Both the position numbers and the translations under genes were made by a program. From positions 24,176 to 88,175 of the forward strand of contig CAXTVX010000007.1 in assembly GCA_964247755.1 (NCBI GenBank): a stretch of DNA of 64,000 bases, written 5' to 3'. Source of the stretch: Lichenicola sp964247755 (lineage in GTDB: Bacteria > Pseudomonadota > Alphaproteobacteria > Acetobacterales > Acetobacteraceae). Numbering within the stretch: position 1 is the stretch's first letter; the number at the start of each line of letters is the position of its first letter. Below, in pieces: positions 51,932 through 60,951 of the stretch. The notes beneath the pieces are model-generated. The model was not told the DNA's origin and did no database searches. It saw only the letters and a program-made list of their open reading frames with translations.

Positions 51932-53191
51932 TCATCCGGCCGGACGCGCGTCGGCCCGCTGCCGCTCGAGGGCGCGGTTCCAGCTGTCTCCCGGCACCGC
52001 CCCGTTCAGCAGGTAGTCGCCGATCATCCGCTCGCGCTGGATCGCCGGGTTGTGCGAGGCGAGCACGCGGGCGTTGCGCCAGTGCCGGTCCAGCCCCAGC
52101 GCCTCGCTGACCGCGGACGCGCCACCGACCTCGAACAACAGGGTGGCCGCTTCCAGCACCTGTGGCAGGATCACCTGCTGCGCCTGGAACGCCTCGATCT
52201 CGACTGCCAGGAACCGGGGATCGTCGCGGTCGCCGGCCTGCCAGTCGGCGGACAGCGCCTCCAGCCCGGCGGCCACCCGGTCCGCCAGGGCCTCCGCCGA
52301 GAAGGCGAGGCTCGCCAGCCGCCCGACCACGCGCTGCACCAGCGGGTCCTCGCGTGGCACCGCCTTGCCCGGCAGGTAGAATGTGCGGGTGCGCGGCTGC
52401 ACGAAGGCGACCGCGTCCCGCAGCACCGCCCGGCCGATCCCCGCCAGCGTCGCCAGGTGGAACAACTGGTAGTAGGCGGTCATGAACGACTCGCTCGGCG
52501 CCCGCGACTGGCTCGACCGGCGCAGCACCCGGTCCGCGGCGACCGCCACGTCCTCGAACCGGGTGGTGCCGCTGCCGGTCAGGCGCTGGCCGAACCCGTC
52601 CCAGTCGTCCTCGCGGGTCACGCCCGGTGCTCCGACCTCCACCGCCAGCAGCACCCGGTCCTCGCCCTCGGCCGCCGCCGCCACGATCCAGTCGGCGTAG
52701 AGCGTGCCGGTGGAGTAGTACTTGGTGCCGTCCAGGCGCCAGCCGCCCGACGGCGACGGTGTCAGCCGGGTGTTGATCTCGGTGGCGGGTCCGAGCTCGG
52801 CCATGGCCGCACCGAACAGTGCGCCATCGGCCACCACGCGCATCCAGCGCGATCCCCGTTCGGCATCCGCGTCGCCGAGCAGCCCTTCCACGAAGGCGAA
52901 ATGCGCCCGCAGGATCTGCGGCAGGTTGGGATCGGCGGCGGCGAGATCGACCAGCAGGGCGAACAGCTCGCGCAGGCTTGCGCCGTGGCCGCCGAGTGCC
53001 ACCGGGATACGCAGCGCGCCGAAGCCGGCCTGGCGCAGCCAGGAAACCGGCTCGTGCGCCAGCGTCCGGTTCCGCTCCCGGTCGAGCGCGCCCTCGCCAA
53101 TCCGCGCGAAGATCGGGCCGAAGCGCTGCCGCAGGGCGTCCGGGGACAGGGCGGGAACGGGCCGCGTCGGGATCGACACGATGGTGGTCAT
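51932..53191 (-). CDS. Acyl-CoA dehydrogenase-fold flavoprotein (DszC/SfnB-like)
   Basis: A 419-residue member of the acyl-CoA dehydrogenase fold. Seen: the N-terminal helical domain with ALRIPVALGGHGASLRELF, the beta domain with GATEIN-type flavin loop (LGPATEINTRLTP), DGTKYYSTGTLYADWIVAAA and the C-terminal helices. The YYSTG and ADWIV phrases are typical of the DszC/SfnB/SoxC-like group, FMNH2-using enzymes of sulfone and organosulfur metabolism, rather than fatty-acid dehydrogenases. The ATG at 53191 has GAGG upstream. Divergent from the TonB/ABC/LLM unit, which supports an organosulfur role. Confidence 0.85.
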   Translation of the reverse strand: MTTIVSIPTRPVPALSPDALRQRFGPIFARIGEGALDRERNRTLAHEPVSWLRQAGFGALRIPVALGGHGASLRELFALLVDLAAADPNLPQILRAHFAFVEGLLGDADAERGSRWMRVVADGALFGAAMAELGPATEINTRLTPSPSGGWRLDGTKYYSTGTLYADWIVAAAAEGEDRVLLAVEVGAPGVTREDDWDGFGQRLTGSGTTRFEDVAVAADRVLRRSSQSRAPSESFMTAYYQLFHLATLAGIGRAVLRDAVAFVQPRTRTFYLPGKAVPREDPLVQRVVGRLASLAFSAEALADRVAAGLEALSADWQAGDRDDPRFLAVEIEAFQAQQVILPQVLEAATLLFEVGGASAVSEALGLDRHWRNARVLASHNPAIQRERMIGDYLLNGAVPGDSWNRALERQRADARPAG

Positions 53192-53219
53192 CGGTTCTGC
53201 CTCGAATCTGCTGCCGAGC

Positions 53220-53248
53220 ATCGTGTAAATCACGCACAGGGGAGTCAA
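53220..53248 (-). promoter_or_regulatory. Candidate sigma-70-type promoter for the flavoprotein gene
   Basis: On the minus strand TTGACT (53248-53243), a 17-base spacer and CACGAT (53225-53220) lie about 29 bases upstream of the ATG at 53191. The -10 is a weak match. Confidence 0.35.
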
Positions 53249-53622
53249 ATCCATAAACAACGACAGGTATTGCGTATACAAGCCGGTTGGTGTGGAATGC
53301 TGGCAACGAGGCGAGTAAGAACGAACCCAATACGTGGAATTTGCACGAGCAGGAACAGGAGCGGGCGACCATGAACCAGGACGTCCATCGCCAGGGACCC
53401 GACGTGAACGGCGTTCATTTTGCGTGCCGGTTCCCGATCAGCGGCTCGGCGTCCTGTCGGCCAGGCGACGCGTGGCGGCTTCCGGCCGCCGAATAAGGTT
53501 CCATCGCCGCGCCGGCGACGAACTGCGCGCGCAAGCCGGGCCGGCTCCTCGCCCCCGGATGGCCCACAACCGCCATGCGGTTTCACCCGCCGTCGCCGGC
53601 GGGCACGGAGATCACGCGACTC
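53249..53622. other. Leader region of the TonB/ABC/LLM unit
   Basis: About 370 bases, AT-richer than surroundings in the first 100 bases (53250-53350), where promoters for both directions probably lie. It holds a possible 41-codon leader ORF (listed separately). The remaining 120 bases before the TonB gene are GC-rich with GCGCCGGCG-type inverted stretches; no known riboswitch consensus was recognised. Confidence 0.4.
53371..53496 (+). CDS. Possible 41-residue leader ORF upstream of the TonB receptor
   Basis: An ATG with AGGAGCGGGCGACC upstream opens a 41-residue frame (MNQDVHRQGPDVNGVHF..., with FACRF and SASCRP containing two cysteines, ending LPAAE and TAA). It starts 252 bases ahead of the receptor gene. 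A cysteine-containing leader before a putative sulfur-uptake operon could sense cysteine by translation, but coding status is supported only by the ribosome site. Confidence 0.35.
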   Translation: MNQDVHRQGPDVNGVHFACRFPISGSASCRPGDAWRLPAAE

Positions 53623-55800
53623 ATGACAACCCGACGCGATGGCCGACATCGGCCAGCCGTCCTGCTGCTGGCGCCGCTCGGCCTGCTGGTGCTCGACGTG
53701 GGAGAGCGGGCGATGGCCCAGGCCGTGCCCCGGCAGCCTGCCTCCCAACCCGCTCCCGCCGCGCCGGCGCAGGAGAACGTCAACGTGATCGGCACGCGAA
53801 GCTCCGCGGCGGCGACCGCGGCGGCCCAGCTCCAGTCGATCCCGGGCGGCACCAGCGTGGTGGACCAGACGGTGGTGCAGAAGGGGCGCGTGTTCACCGA
53901 CCAGGACGTGCTCGACTTCCAGCCCGGGGTATATGCGCAGTCCTCCGGCGGCGGCGACGGTTTGAAGATCTCGATCCGCGGCTCGGGCCTGCAGACCGGC
54001 ACCAACTATTTCCGCCAGGGCATCTACATCACCTTCGACGGGCTTCCCGTCACCGGCCCGGGCGGCACGCCGTACGAGCTGTTCGAGCCGCTGGGCCTCG
54101 CCTACACGGAGGTGCTGCGCGGCGCCAACGCGTTCGACGCCGGCGCGGTCGACCTGGGCGGCGCCATCAACTACGTGACCGAAACCGGGCACGACGCGCT
54201 GGCCGCACAAGTGCGCTACGAGTTCGGCTCGTTCGGCTACCAGAAGGAACAGCTCAGCACGGGCAAGGTGATCGGCCCGCTGGACTACTTCATCAGCTTC
54301 ACCAATTCGTATCGCAGCGGCTACCAGGACCACACGCGCGCCACCAGCACCGGCCTGGTCGCCAACCTCGGCTATGCGATCTCGCCCGACGTCACCACGC
54401 GCTTCTTCCTGCGCTACCGGCAGACCGAGAACCAGTATCCCGGCTACCTGACCAGCACGCAGATCGCGCAGGACCCGACCCAGGTGCAGGCGCCGTACGG
54501 CAACCGCGGCTACGACGCCAACCGGATCCAGCCCGGCTCCACCTGGGTCGGCAACACGACCACGGTCCGCTTCGGCGACGGCTCGCATCTCGACGTGAGC
54601 GAGGTGTGGCACAACTACCCGATCGACATCCGCTCGACGATCTACGACGCGGTGTGGGGCTACGACGATTTCACCGAGTCGCTGCGATACGTGCGCAACG
54701 ACATCCTGTTCGGCCACGACAGCGACACCACGATCGGCGCCTTCTCCACCACCCACATCCACGGCTTCCAGGACACCACCGTGCGGATCCCGAGCGGCGC
54801 CACCGCCGGCCTGCCGTTCGGCACCCTGCTGCGCCGCGCCGAGTACCAGGGCTCGGACAACAACGTCCACGTCGGCAACGACACCAACGTGTGGCGCAAC
54901 CTGTGGCTCACCAGCGGCCTGTCGGTGGTCTACACCAGGCGCGGCGCCGGCCTGACGATCCCGGTGCAGACCGGCCCCACCTTCTACGACGAGTCGCTCA
55001 ACCTCGCCCCGCGCGCCGGGCTGCGCTACGTGCTGATGCCGCACTGGCAGCTGTTCGGCAACGTCAGCCGCACCGTCGAGCCGCCGAACGACTGGGAGTA
55101 CCTGACCGGCCCGGTCTACACCACCGGCCCGCTCAAGGGGCTCAACGGCAGCGCCAACCGGCTGCGCGACGAGACCGCGCTGACCTGGGAGATCGGCACC
55201 TCCGGCGACCGCTGGAACAACCAGTGGTCGATCGACTACTACCATTCCGACGTGCGCAACGAGCTGCTCAACGTTTCCACCGCGGCGTCGCTGGCCACCG
55301 GATCGGTGAACTACGGCAACGCCTCGCCGACCACGCACCAGGGGGTGGAGGCCGGGCTCGACACCACCCTGCTCAAGCGTCGCTGGGGCCGAGTGTCGCT
55401 GCGCCAGGCCTATACCTTCAGCCAGTTCAACTTCAAGCACGACGCCCTGCTCGGCACCGACCAGCTTCCGGGCGTGCCGCAGCACTACTACCAGGGACAG
55501 CTGCGGCTGGACCTCCGGGACGGCTTCTACGCGCTGTTCAGCACCCAGGTCTCGTCCCGCATCCCGATCGACTACGCGAACACCGACTACACCCGCGCCT
55601 ACCACCTGTTCGGCGCCACGATCGGCTACGACGACGAGAAGACGGGTCGCGAGGTCTATGTCGACTTCCAGAACCTGACCAACCAGCACTACGCCGCCGT
55701 CGTCAGCCCGACCCTCGACGACCATGGCGTGCCGGGCGCGTTCCTGCAGCCGGGCGATGGCTTCGGCGTGTTCGGCGGCATCGCCTACGGGTTCCGATGA
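53623..55800 (+). CDS. TonB-dependent outer membrane receptor
   Basis: A 725-residue receptor: signal peptide, then a Pro/Ala linker, plug domain beginning ENVNVIGTR (a TonB-box-like place) with GGTSVVDQTVV, LDFQPGVYAQ and ISIRGSG, and a beta-barrel ending in aromatic IAYGFR. RSGYQDHTRA and FGNVSRTVEPPNDWEY are typical of siderophore-type receptors. In this context the ligand may be an organosulfur compound or a chelate. The ATG at 53623 gives a plausible signal peptide; an ATG 16 codons upstream is possible. Its stop overlaps the next gene (ATGA). Confidence 0.92.
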   Translation: MTTRRDGRHRPAVLLLAPLGLLVLDVGERAMAQAVPRQPASQPAPAAPAQENVNVIGTRSSAAATAAAQLQSIPGGTSVVDQTVVQKGRVFTDQDVLDFQPGVYAQSSGGGDGLKISIRGSGLQTGTNYFRQGIYITFDGLPVTGPGGTPYELFEPLGLAYTEVLRGANAFDAGAVDLGGAINYVTETGHDALAAQVRYEFGSFGYQKEQLSTGKVIGPLDYFISFTNSYRSGYQDHTRATSTGLVANLGYAISPDVTTRFFLRYRQTENQYPGYLTSTQIAQDPTQVQAPYGNRGYDANRIQPGSTWVGNTTTVRFGDGSHLDVSEVWHNYPIDIRSTIYDAVWGYDDFTESLRYVRNDILFGHDSDTTIGAFSTTHIHGFQDTTVRIPSGATAGLPFGTLLRRAEYQGSDNNVHVGNDTNVWRNLWLTSGLSVVYTRRGAGLTIPVQTGPTFYDESLNLAPRAGLRYVLMPHWQLFGNVSRTVEPPNDWEYLTGPVYTTGPLKGLNGSANRLRDETALTWEIGTSGDRWNNQWSIDYYHSDVRNELLNVSTAASLATGSVNYGNASPTTHQGVEAGLDTTLLKRRWGRVSLRQAYTFSQFNFKHDALLGTDQLPGVPQHYYQGQLRLDLRDGFYALFSTQVSSRIPIDYANTDYTRAYHLFGATIGYDDEKTGREVYVDFQNLTNQHYAAVVSPTLDDHGVPGAFLQPGDGFGVFGGIAYGFR

Positions 55801-57452
55801 CGCCCCCCACCGCCAACGCCGCCGCCAACGCCGCCGCCGTTGCTGCCGCCGGCGTGCTGCTTCTGCTCGGCGGCTGCCATAAGGCCGCCTCGCGGCAGGC
55901 GGCAACCGGCCACCCGGTGCGCGGCGGCACGCTGGTCTATGCCACCGACCGCGAGCCGATCTGCCTCGATCCGCATGTCGGCGGCGACATGCCGCAGGTC
56001 TTCGTGGCAGAGCAATACCTGGACTCGCTGGTGTCGATGGACGAGCACGGCGGGATCGGCCCCTGGCTTGCGACGAGCTGGGAGGTGTCGCCGGATGGCC
56101 TGACCTACCTGTTCCACCTCCGGCACGACGTCGTCTTCACCGACGGCACCCCGTTCACCGCCGGCGCGGTCAAGGCGAACCTCGACCACATGGCCAACCC
56201 GGCCACGCAGTCGAGCACCGCGGGCGGCTACATCCGGCAGTATGCCGGTACCACGATCGTCGACCGCTACACCGCCGCGGTCCACCTGTCGGTCCCCTAT
56301 GCCGCGTTCCTCGACGTGCTGGCGCAGGGCTTCCTCGGCATCGAGTCGCCGACCGCGCTGCGCCGGCCGCGCGACGAGAACTGCCAGAGCCCGGTCGGGT
56401 CGGGCCCGTTCCGGATCGTGCGCTGGGACCGGCAGAACGAGATCGTGTTCGAGCGCAACCCCGCCTACCACTGGGGACCGCCGACCGCGCGCCACGACGG
56501 CCCGGCCTGGCTCGACCGCATCGAGTGGAAGGTCATCCCCGAGGCCTCGGTGCGCTTCGGCTCGCTGCAGGCGGGCGAGGTGGACGTGATCGACGACCTG
56601 CCGCCGGAGGACGAGACCCCGGCCCGCGCCAACCCCGAGCTGTCGCTGCTGGATTCCGACCGCCCCGGCAACCCGACCGGCGGCACGATGAACATCCGCC
56701 GTCCGCCGTTCGACGACATCCGCGTGCGCGAGGCCTTCACCCGCTCCGCCGACATCGACGGCGCGCTCGGCAGCGTGTTCTTCCACCACTACCGCCGTGC
56801 CGGCGGACCGCTCAGCCCGTCCACGCCGGACTACAGCCCGGAGTTCGAGCATTCCAAGGACTACGACCTGCACCGAGCGGCGATCCTGCTCGACCAGGCC
56901 GGCTGGACCGGGCGCGACGCGGACGGCTACCGCACCAGGAACGGCCAGCGCCTGGTGGTGCACGCTCCAGAATCGTCCACGTTGTGGGAGGCCGACCGCA
57001 ACCTGTGGGAGCAGGTGCAGGCGACCGAGCGTACCTCCGGCTTCGACCTGCGCCTGGAGCCGTCCAGCCTGGCCGCGGTCTACGCCCGGCAGGGCGCCTG
57101 GGACTACAACCTCGTCCTCGGCTACTGGAACACCAACACCGCCGACGTGCTGCGGATCGTCTTCTCCTCGCAGTTCCTGGGTGCTGCCGGCATCGGCCAC
57201 AGCCACCAGAACGGGTCCGGCTTCAGCGACCCCGGCTTCGACGCGCTGGCGCAGCAGGCGCTCCGGACGCAGGACCCGGCGCAGCGTGCCGCGATCTACC
57301 GCCGGATGCAGGCGATCGTCGCGTCGCAGTACCTGCAGATCACCACCTATCCGCAGACCACCCGGCTCGGCATCTACCGCACCGCGCATGGCGTGCGGCT
57401 GGAGCCGTCGCTCCGGGTGACCAGCCTCTACGACGCATGGGTGACCAAATGA
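55797..57452 (+). CDS. ABC transporter substrate-binding lipoprotein, family 5 (peptide/nickel type)
   Basis: A 551-residue extracytoplasmic binding protein. The signal peptide ends in lipobox LLGGCHKA (Cys near residue 27). Family 5 features follow: GGTLVYATDREPICLDPHVGGD, SWEVSPDGLTYLFHLRHDVVFTDGTPF, SPVGSGPFRIVRWDR and DIRVREAFTRSADID. It delivers solute to the two permeases next in the operon. ATGA overlaps at both ends imply coupled synthesis with receptor and permease. Confidence 0.92.
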   Translation: MTPPTANAAANAAAVAAAGVLLLLGGCHKAASRQAATGHPVRGGTLVYATDREPICLDPHVGGDMPQVFVAEQYLDSLVSMDEHGGIGPWLATSWEVSPDGLTYLFHLRHDVVFTDGTPFTAGAVKANLDHMANPATQSSTAGGYIRQYAGTTIVDRYTAAVHLSVPYAAFLDVLAQGFLGIESPTALRRPRDENCQSPVGSGPFRIVRWDRQNEIVFERNPAYHWGPPTARHDGPAWLDRIEWKVIPEASVRFGSLQAGEVDVIDDLPPEDETPARANPELSLLDSDRPGNPTGGTMNIRRPPFDDIRVREAFTRSADIDGALGSVFFHHYRRAGGPLSPSTPDYSPEFEHSKDYDLHRAAILLDQAGWTGRDADGYRTRNGQRLVVHAPESSTLWEADRNLWEQVQATERTSGFDLRLEPSSLAAVYARQGAWDYNLVLGYWNTNTADVLRIVFSSQFLGAAGIGHSHQNGSGFSDPGFDALAQQALRTQDPAQRAAIYRRMQAIVASQYLQITTYPQTTRLGIYRTAHGVRLEPSLRVTSLYDAWVTK

Positions 57453-58444
57453 GCCAGGCCTCGTTGTTTCCCGCCCTTCCCGCCGCCGCGCCGGCGGCCA
57501 CCCGCCTGCACGCCCTGGCGCGTCGCGTCCTGTCGCGCTGCCTGGGCTCGGCCGGCGTGCTGCTCGCCGCCGCGACCGTGACCTTCCTGGCCATGCACAT
57601 GATGCCGGGCGACATCGTCACCGTGATCCTGGGCGGCTCCACCGCGGCGCCGACCCCGCAGACGATCGCGGCGGCGGTGCGGGAATACGGCCTCGACCGG
57701 CCGCTGCCGGTGCAGTACGGCCTTTATCTGCTCCGCCTGCTGCACGGGAACCTCGGCACCTCGTTCTCGCAGCACCTGCCGGTGATCACGGTGCTGCGCG
57801 CGGAGGTGCTGCCGACGCTGGAGCTCGCGGCGTCCGCCCTGGCACTCGCCTGGGTGCTGGCGCTCGTGTCCGTGCTGGGAACCGTGCGCCGCCGGTCCTG
57901 GCTGTCGGCGCTCGGCTCGGGGCTGGAAACGGTGGGGGCAGCGCTGCCGCAGTTCTGGCTGGGCCTGCTGCTGTTGTGGCTGTTCGCGTTCACCTTCCAT
58001 TTGCTGCCGCCGGCGGGCAGCGACAGCGTGGCAGCGCTGGTGCTGCCGACGGTGGCGCTGGCGGTTCCGCTGGGCGGCTTCCTGGCGCAGGTGACGCGCG
58101 AAGCGTTCGAGATCGCGCTCGACCAGCCCTTCGTGCTGACCGCCCGCACCCGGGGCCTAGGCGACTGGGCGGTGCGCAGCCGCCACGTGCTGCGCCACGC
58201 GCTGCTGCCCGGGATCAGCCTGTCCAACTGGGCGGTCGGCGCCCTGATCGGCAACGCGGTGGTGATCGAGACCATCTTCTCCCGCAAGGGGCTCGGCCGG
58301 CAGCTTGTGCTGGGGGTGTCCAACCAGGACATGCCGCTCACGGTCGGCATCGTGCTGTTCGTGTCGGTGGTCTACGTCGTGTCGGGCTTCGCGACGGACG
58401 CGCTCTACGTCCTGGTCGATCCCAGGCTGGGGGCACGGCGATGA
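57449..58444 (+). CDS. ABC transporter permease, DppB type
   Basis: A 331-residue inner membrane permease with six transmembrane helices. N-terminal FLAMHMMPGD and GLDRPLPVQYGLYL are DppB marks; the EAA loop reads ALDQPFVLTARTRGLGDWAVRSRHVLRHAL, contacting the ATPase. GNAVVIETIFSRKGLGRQLVLGVSNQDMP is the usual late segment. It pairs with the following permease. Confidence 0.92.
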   Translation: MSQASLFPALPAAAPAATRLHALARRVLSRCLGSAGVLLAAATVTFLAMHMMPGDIVTVILGGSTAAPTPQTIAAAVREYGLDRPLPVQYGLYLLRLLHGNLGTSFSQHLPVITVLRAEVLPTLELAASALALAWVLALVSVLGTVRRRSWLSALGSGLETVGAALPQFWLGLLLLWLFAFTFHLLPPAGSDSVAALVLPTVALAVPLGGFLAQVTREAFEIALDQPFVLTARTRGLGDWAVRSRHVLRHALLPGISLSNWAVGALIGNAVVIETIFSRKGLGRQLVLGVSNQDMPLTVGIVLFVSVVYVVSGFATDALYVLVDPRLGARR

Positions 58445-59301
58445 GCGGGATCGTGCTGGCGGCGCCGACCACCGCGCGGCCGCGCCGGCCGCGCCGCCTG
58501 CCGCGTCCCGCACCCGTCCTCGCCGGGCTGTTCCTCGCCCTCCTGCTGCTGGCCGCGATCGCTCCCGACCTGCTGTCGCGCACCGACCCGCTGGCGATCG
58601 TGCCGCGCGACGCGTTCCGGCCACCGGACTGGGCGCACCCGTTCGGCACCGACCAGTCCGGCCGCGACATCTTCGCCCGCATCGTGCACGGCACCCGCCA
58701 GTCGCTGCTGGTCGGGCTGGGCGCCACCGCGATCGCGATGACGGCGGCGATCGGGCTCGGCCTGGTCGGCGCCCTGTGCGGGCGGGTGGCGGAACGGTCG
58801 GTGGGCTGGCTGGTGCAGGTCATGTTCTCCTTTCCCGTGCTGATCCTGGCGCTGCTGTTCGCCGCCAGCTTCGGCAACGGCATCGTGCCGCTGGTGGCGG
58901 CGACCGGAATCGGCAGCGCGCCGGGCTACGCGCGCATGGTGTTCGGCCAGGTGCTGACCGTGCGCGACGCGGGCTATGTCGAGGCGGCGCGGGCGCTCGG
59001 CCACGGGCCGCTGCGCATCGTGCGGGCCCACATCCTGCCCAACGCGATGCGGCCGCTGGTGGTCACCGCCACCATGGGGGTCGGCCACGCCATCGTGTGG
59101 GCCTCGGCCCTGTCCTTTCTCGGGCTGGGCGCCCCGCCGCCGCGGCCGGAATGGGGCACGATGCTGTCGATGGGGCGGAGCTTCGTCGCCAACGCCTGGT
59201 GGCTCACCTTCTTCCCCGGCCTCGCCATCGTGCTCACCATGCTGTCCACCACCGTGCTGGGCCGCGCCCTGCAGCGCCGGCTGGAAGGACGCCCGGCATG
59301 A
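58441..59301 (+). CDS. ABC transporter permease, DppC type
   Basis: A 286-residue permease. HPFGTDQSGRDIFARIVHGTRQSLLVGLGA near residue 66 is the DppC signature, and the EAA loop is YVEAARALGHGPLRIVRAHILPNAM. The N-terminus is basic and proline-rich. ATGA overlaps on both sides. Confidence 0.93.
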   Translation: MSGIVLAAPTTARPRRPRRLPRPAPVLAGLFLALLLLAAIAPDLLSRTDPLAIVPRDAFRPPDWAHPFGTDQSGRDIFARIVHGTRQSLLVGLGATAIAMTAAIGLGLVGALCGRVAERSVGWLVQVMFSFPVLILALLFAASFGNGIVPLVAATGIGSAPGYARMVFGQVLTVRDAGYVEAARALGHGPLRIVRAHILPNAMRPLVVTATMGVGHAIVWASALSFLGLGAPPPRPEWGTMLSMGRSFVANAWWLTFFPGLAIVLTMLSTTVLGRALQRRLEGRPA

Positions 59302-60932
59302 GCGACAAGCGGCTGGTGGTGGAGCGGCTCTGCGTCGGCTTCGGCGCGGGGGCGGCGCACCGGTCGGTGGTGCGCGACCTGTCCTTCACCGTGGAGCCCG
59401 GCCGCGCGGTGGCGCTGGTGGGCGAGTCCGGATCGGGCAAGAGCGTCACCGCCCGCAGCCTGGTGGGGCTCGCAGGCCCCGACGCGGCGGTGTCGGCGCA
59501 GCACCTGTCGTTCGGCCCGCACCAGCTCGGGAGCCTGCCGGAACGGGACTGGCGCACCCTGCGCGGACGCGAGATCGGCTTCGTACTGCAGGACGCGCTG
59601 GTCTCGCTCGATCCGCTGCGCCCAGTCGGGCACGAGATCGCCGAGGCGCTCGCCGTCCATGGCTGGGGCACGCGGTCCAGCCGCCGGGACCGGGTGATCG
59701 AGCTGCTGCGGGAGGTCGGCGTTCCGGAGCCGGAGTTCCGGGCCCGGCAGCGTCCGGACCAGCTGTCGGGCGGCCTGCGGCAGCGCGCGCTGATCGCCGC
59801 CGCCCTGGCGATGGAGCCGGGGCTGGTGATCGCCGACGAGCCGACCACCGCGCTGGACGCGACGGTGCAGGCGCAGATCCTCGAGCTGTTCGGGGCGATC
59901 AAGGCACGCGGCAGCGGCCTGCTGATCATCAGCCACGATCTTTCGGTGGTCGCGAGGCTCGCCGACGAGGTGGTCGTGATGCAGGCCGGCCGCGCGGTGG
60001 AGCAGGGTCCGACGGCGCAGGTGCTGGGCGCGCCGCGCCATCCCTACACGCGCTCGCTGATTGACGCCGTGCCCGGCACGCATCCCAAGGGCCAGCGCCT
60101 GGCCGGGCCGCGACGGGACGCGGTCCGGCCGCAGCCCGGCGCGCCGGAGCGAAGGCCGGCGCCGGTGGTGCTGGAAGCGGTCGACCTCCTCAAGCGCTAT
60201 CCCGGACCGGACCGGGAGGATCGGGTGGCGGTCGACCGGGTGAGCTTCAGCCTGCGCGCCGGCCAGACCCTGGGCATCGTCGGCGAGTCCGGCTCGGGCA
60301 AGACCACCGCGGCGCGCATCGTGCTCGGACTGGTCGAACCGGAGGGAGGCCACGTCATGCTCGACGGCAACGCCTGGGTCGATCCCGGCCGGATGGTCGA
60401 GCGGCAGCGCCGGGGGCGGCGGCGGGCGATCGGCGTGATCTACCAGGACCCGCTCGGCTCGTTCGACCCGCGCTGGACCGTGCGTCGCATCCTGTCCGAC
60501 GCGCTGGACGCCGCCGGCGTGCCAAGCCCCGAGCACGACGGGCGCATCCGCCTGCTGCTGGACCGGGTCCGGCTGGCGGCCGACCAGGCCGGGAGGCTGC
60601 CGCTGCACCTGTCCGGCGGCCAGCGGCAGCGTGTCGCCATCGCGCGGGCGCTGGCCACCGAGCCGCGGATCATCGTCTGCGACGAGCCGGTCTCGGCGCT
60701 GGACGTATCGGTGCAGGCGCAGATCCTCGACCTGCTCGCGGACCTGCAGGCGGATCTCGGCGTCGCCCTCCTGTTCATCTCGCACGACCTCGGCGTCATA
60801 CGGCACGTCAGCGACGAGGTGCTGGTGATGCGGCAGGGTTGCGTGGTCGAGGCCGGTCCGGTGGAAACCGTGTTCGCGGCCCCGCGCCATCCCTTCACCC
60901 GGCAACTGCTGGCCGCCTCCGCCGCCGCCTGA
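59298..60932 (+). CDS. Fused ABC transporter ATPase (DppD-DppF type)
   Basis: A 544-residue protein with two full ABC ATPase domains joined in one chain. Domain 1: Walker A GESGSGKSVT, signature LSGGLRQRALIA, Walker B LVIADEPTTALD. Domain 2 (from about residue 290): GESGSGKTTAA, LSGGQRQRVAIA, IIVCDEPVSALDVS. Each ends with the APRHPYTRSL or APRHPFTRQL oligopeptide-type tail. Separate DppD and DppF genes are usual; fused forms resemble GsiA/YejF. It powers the preceding permeases. Confidence 0.94.
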   Translation: MSDKRLVVERLCVGFGAGAAHRSVVRDLSFTVEPGRAVALVGESGSGKSVTARSLVGLAGPDAAVSAQHLSFGPHQLGSLPERDWRTLRGREIGFVLQDALVSLDPLRPVGHEIAEALAVHGWGTRSSRRDRVIELLREVGVPEPEFRARQRPDQLSGGLRQRALIAAALAMEPGLVIADEPTTALDATVQAQILELFGAIKARGSGLLIISHDLSVVARLADEVVVMQAGRAVEQGPTAQVLGAPRHPYTRSLIDAVPGTHPKGQRLAGPRRDAVRPQPGAPERRPAPVVLEAVDLLKRYPGPDREDRVAVDRVSFSLRAGQTLGIVGESGSGKTTAARIVLGLVEPEGGHVMLDGNAWVDPGRMVERQRRGRRRAIGVIYQDPLGSFDPRWTVRRILSDALDAAGVPSPEHDGRIRLLLDRVRLAADQAGRLPLHLSGGQRQRVAIARALATEPRIIVCDEPVSALDVSVQAQILDLLADLQADLGVALLFISHDLGVIRHVSDEVLVMRQGCVVEAGPVETVFAAPRHPFTRQLLAASAAA

Positions 60933-60951
60933 ACAAGGACGATCGTTCCCC

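Noticed and set aside
53497..53622. Riboswitch in the GC-rich leader before the TonB gene
   Set aside because: No cobalamin, SAM or other consensus core could be recognised by eye.
53245..55905. A long minus-strand open frame antisense to the TonB receptor
   Set aside because: Val/Gly/His/Arg-rich shadow frame; the receptor on the plus strand is unambiguous.
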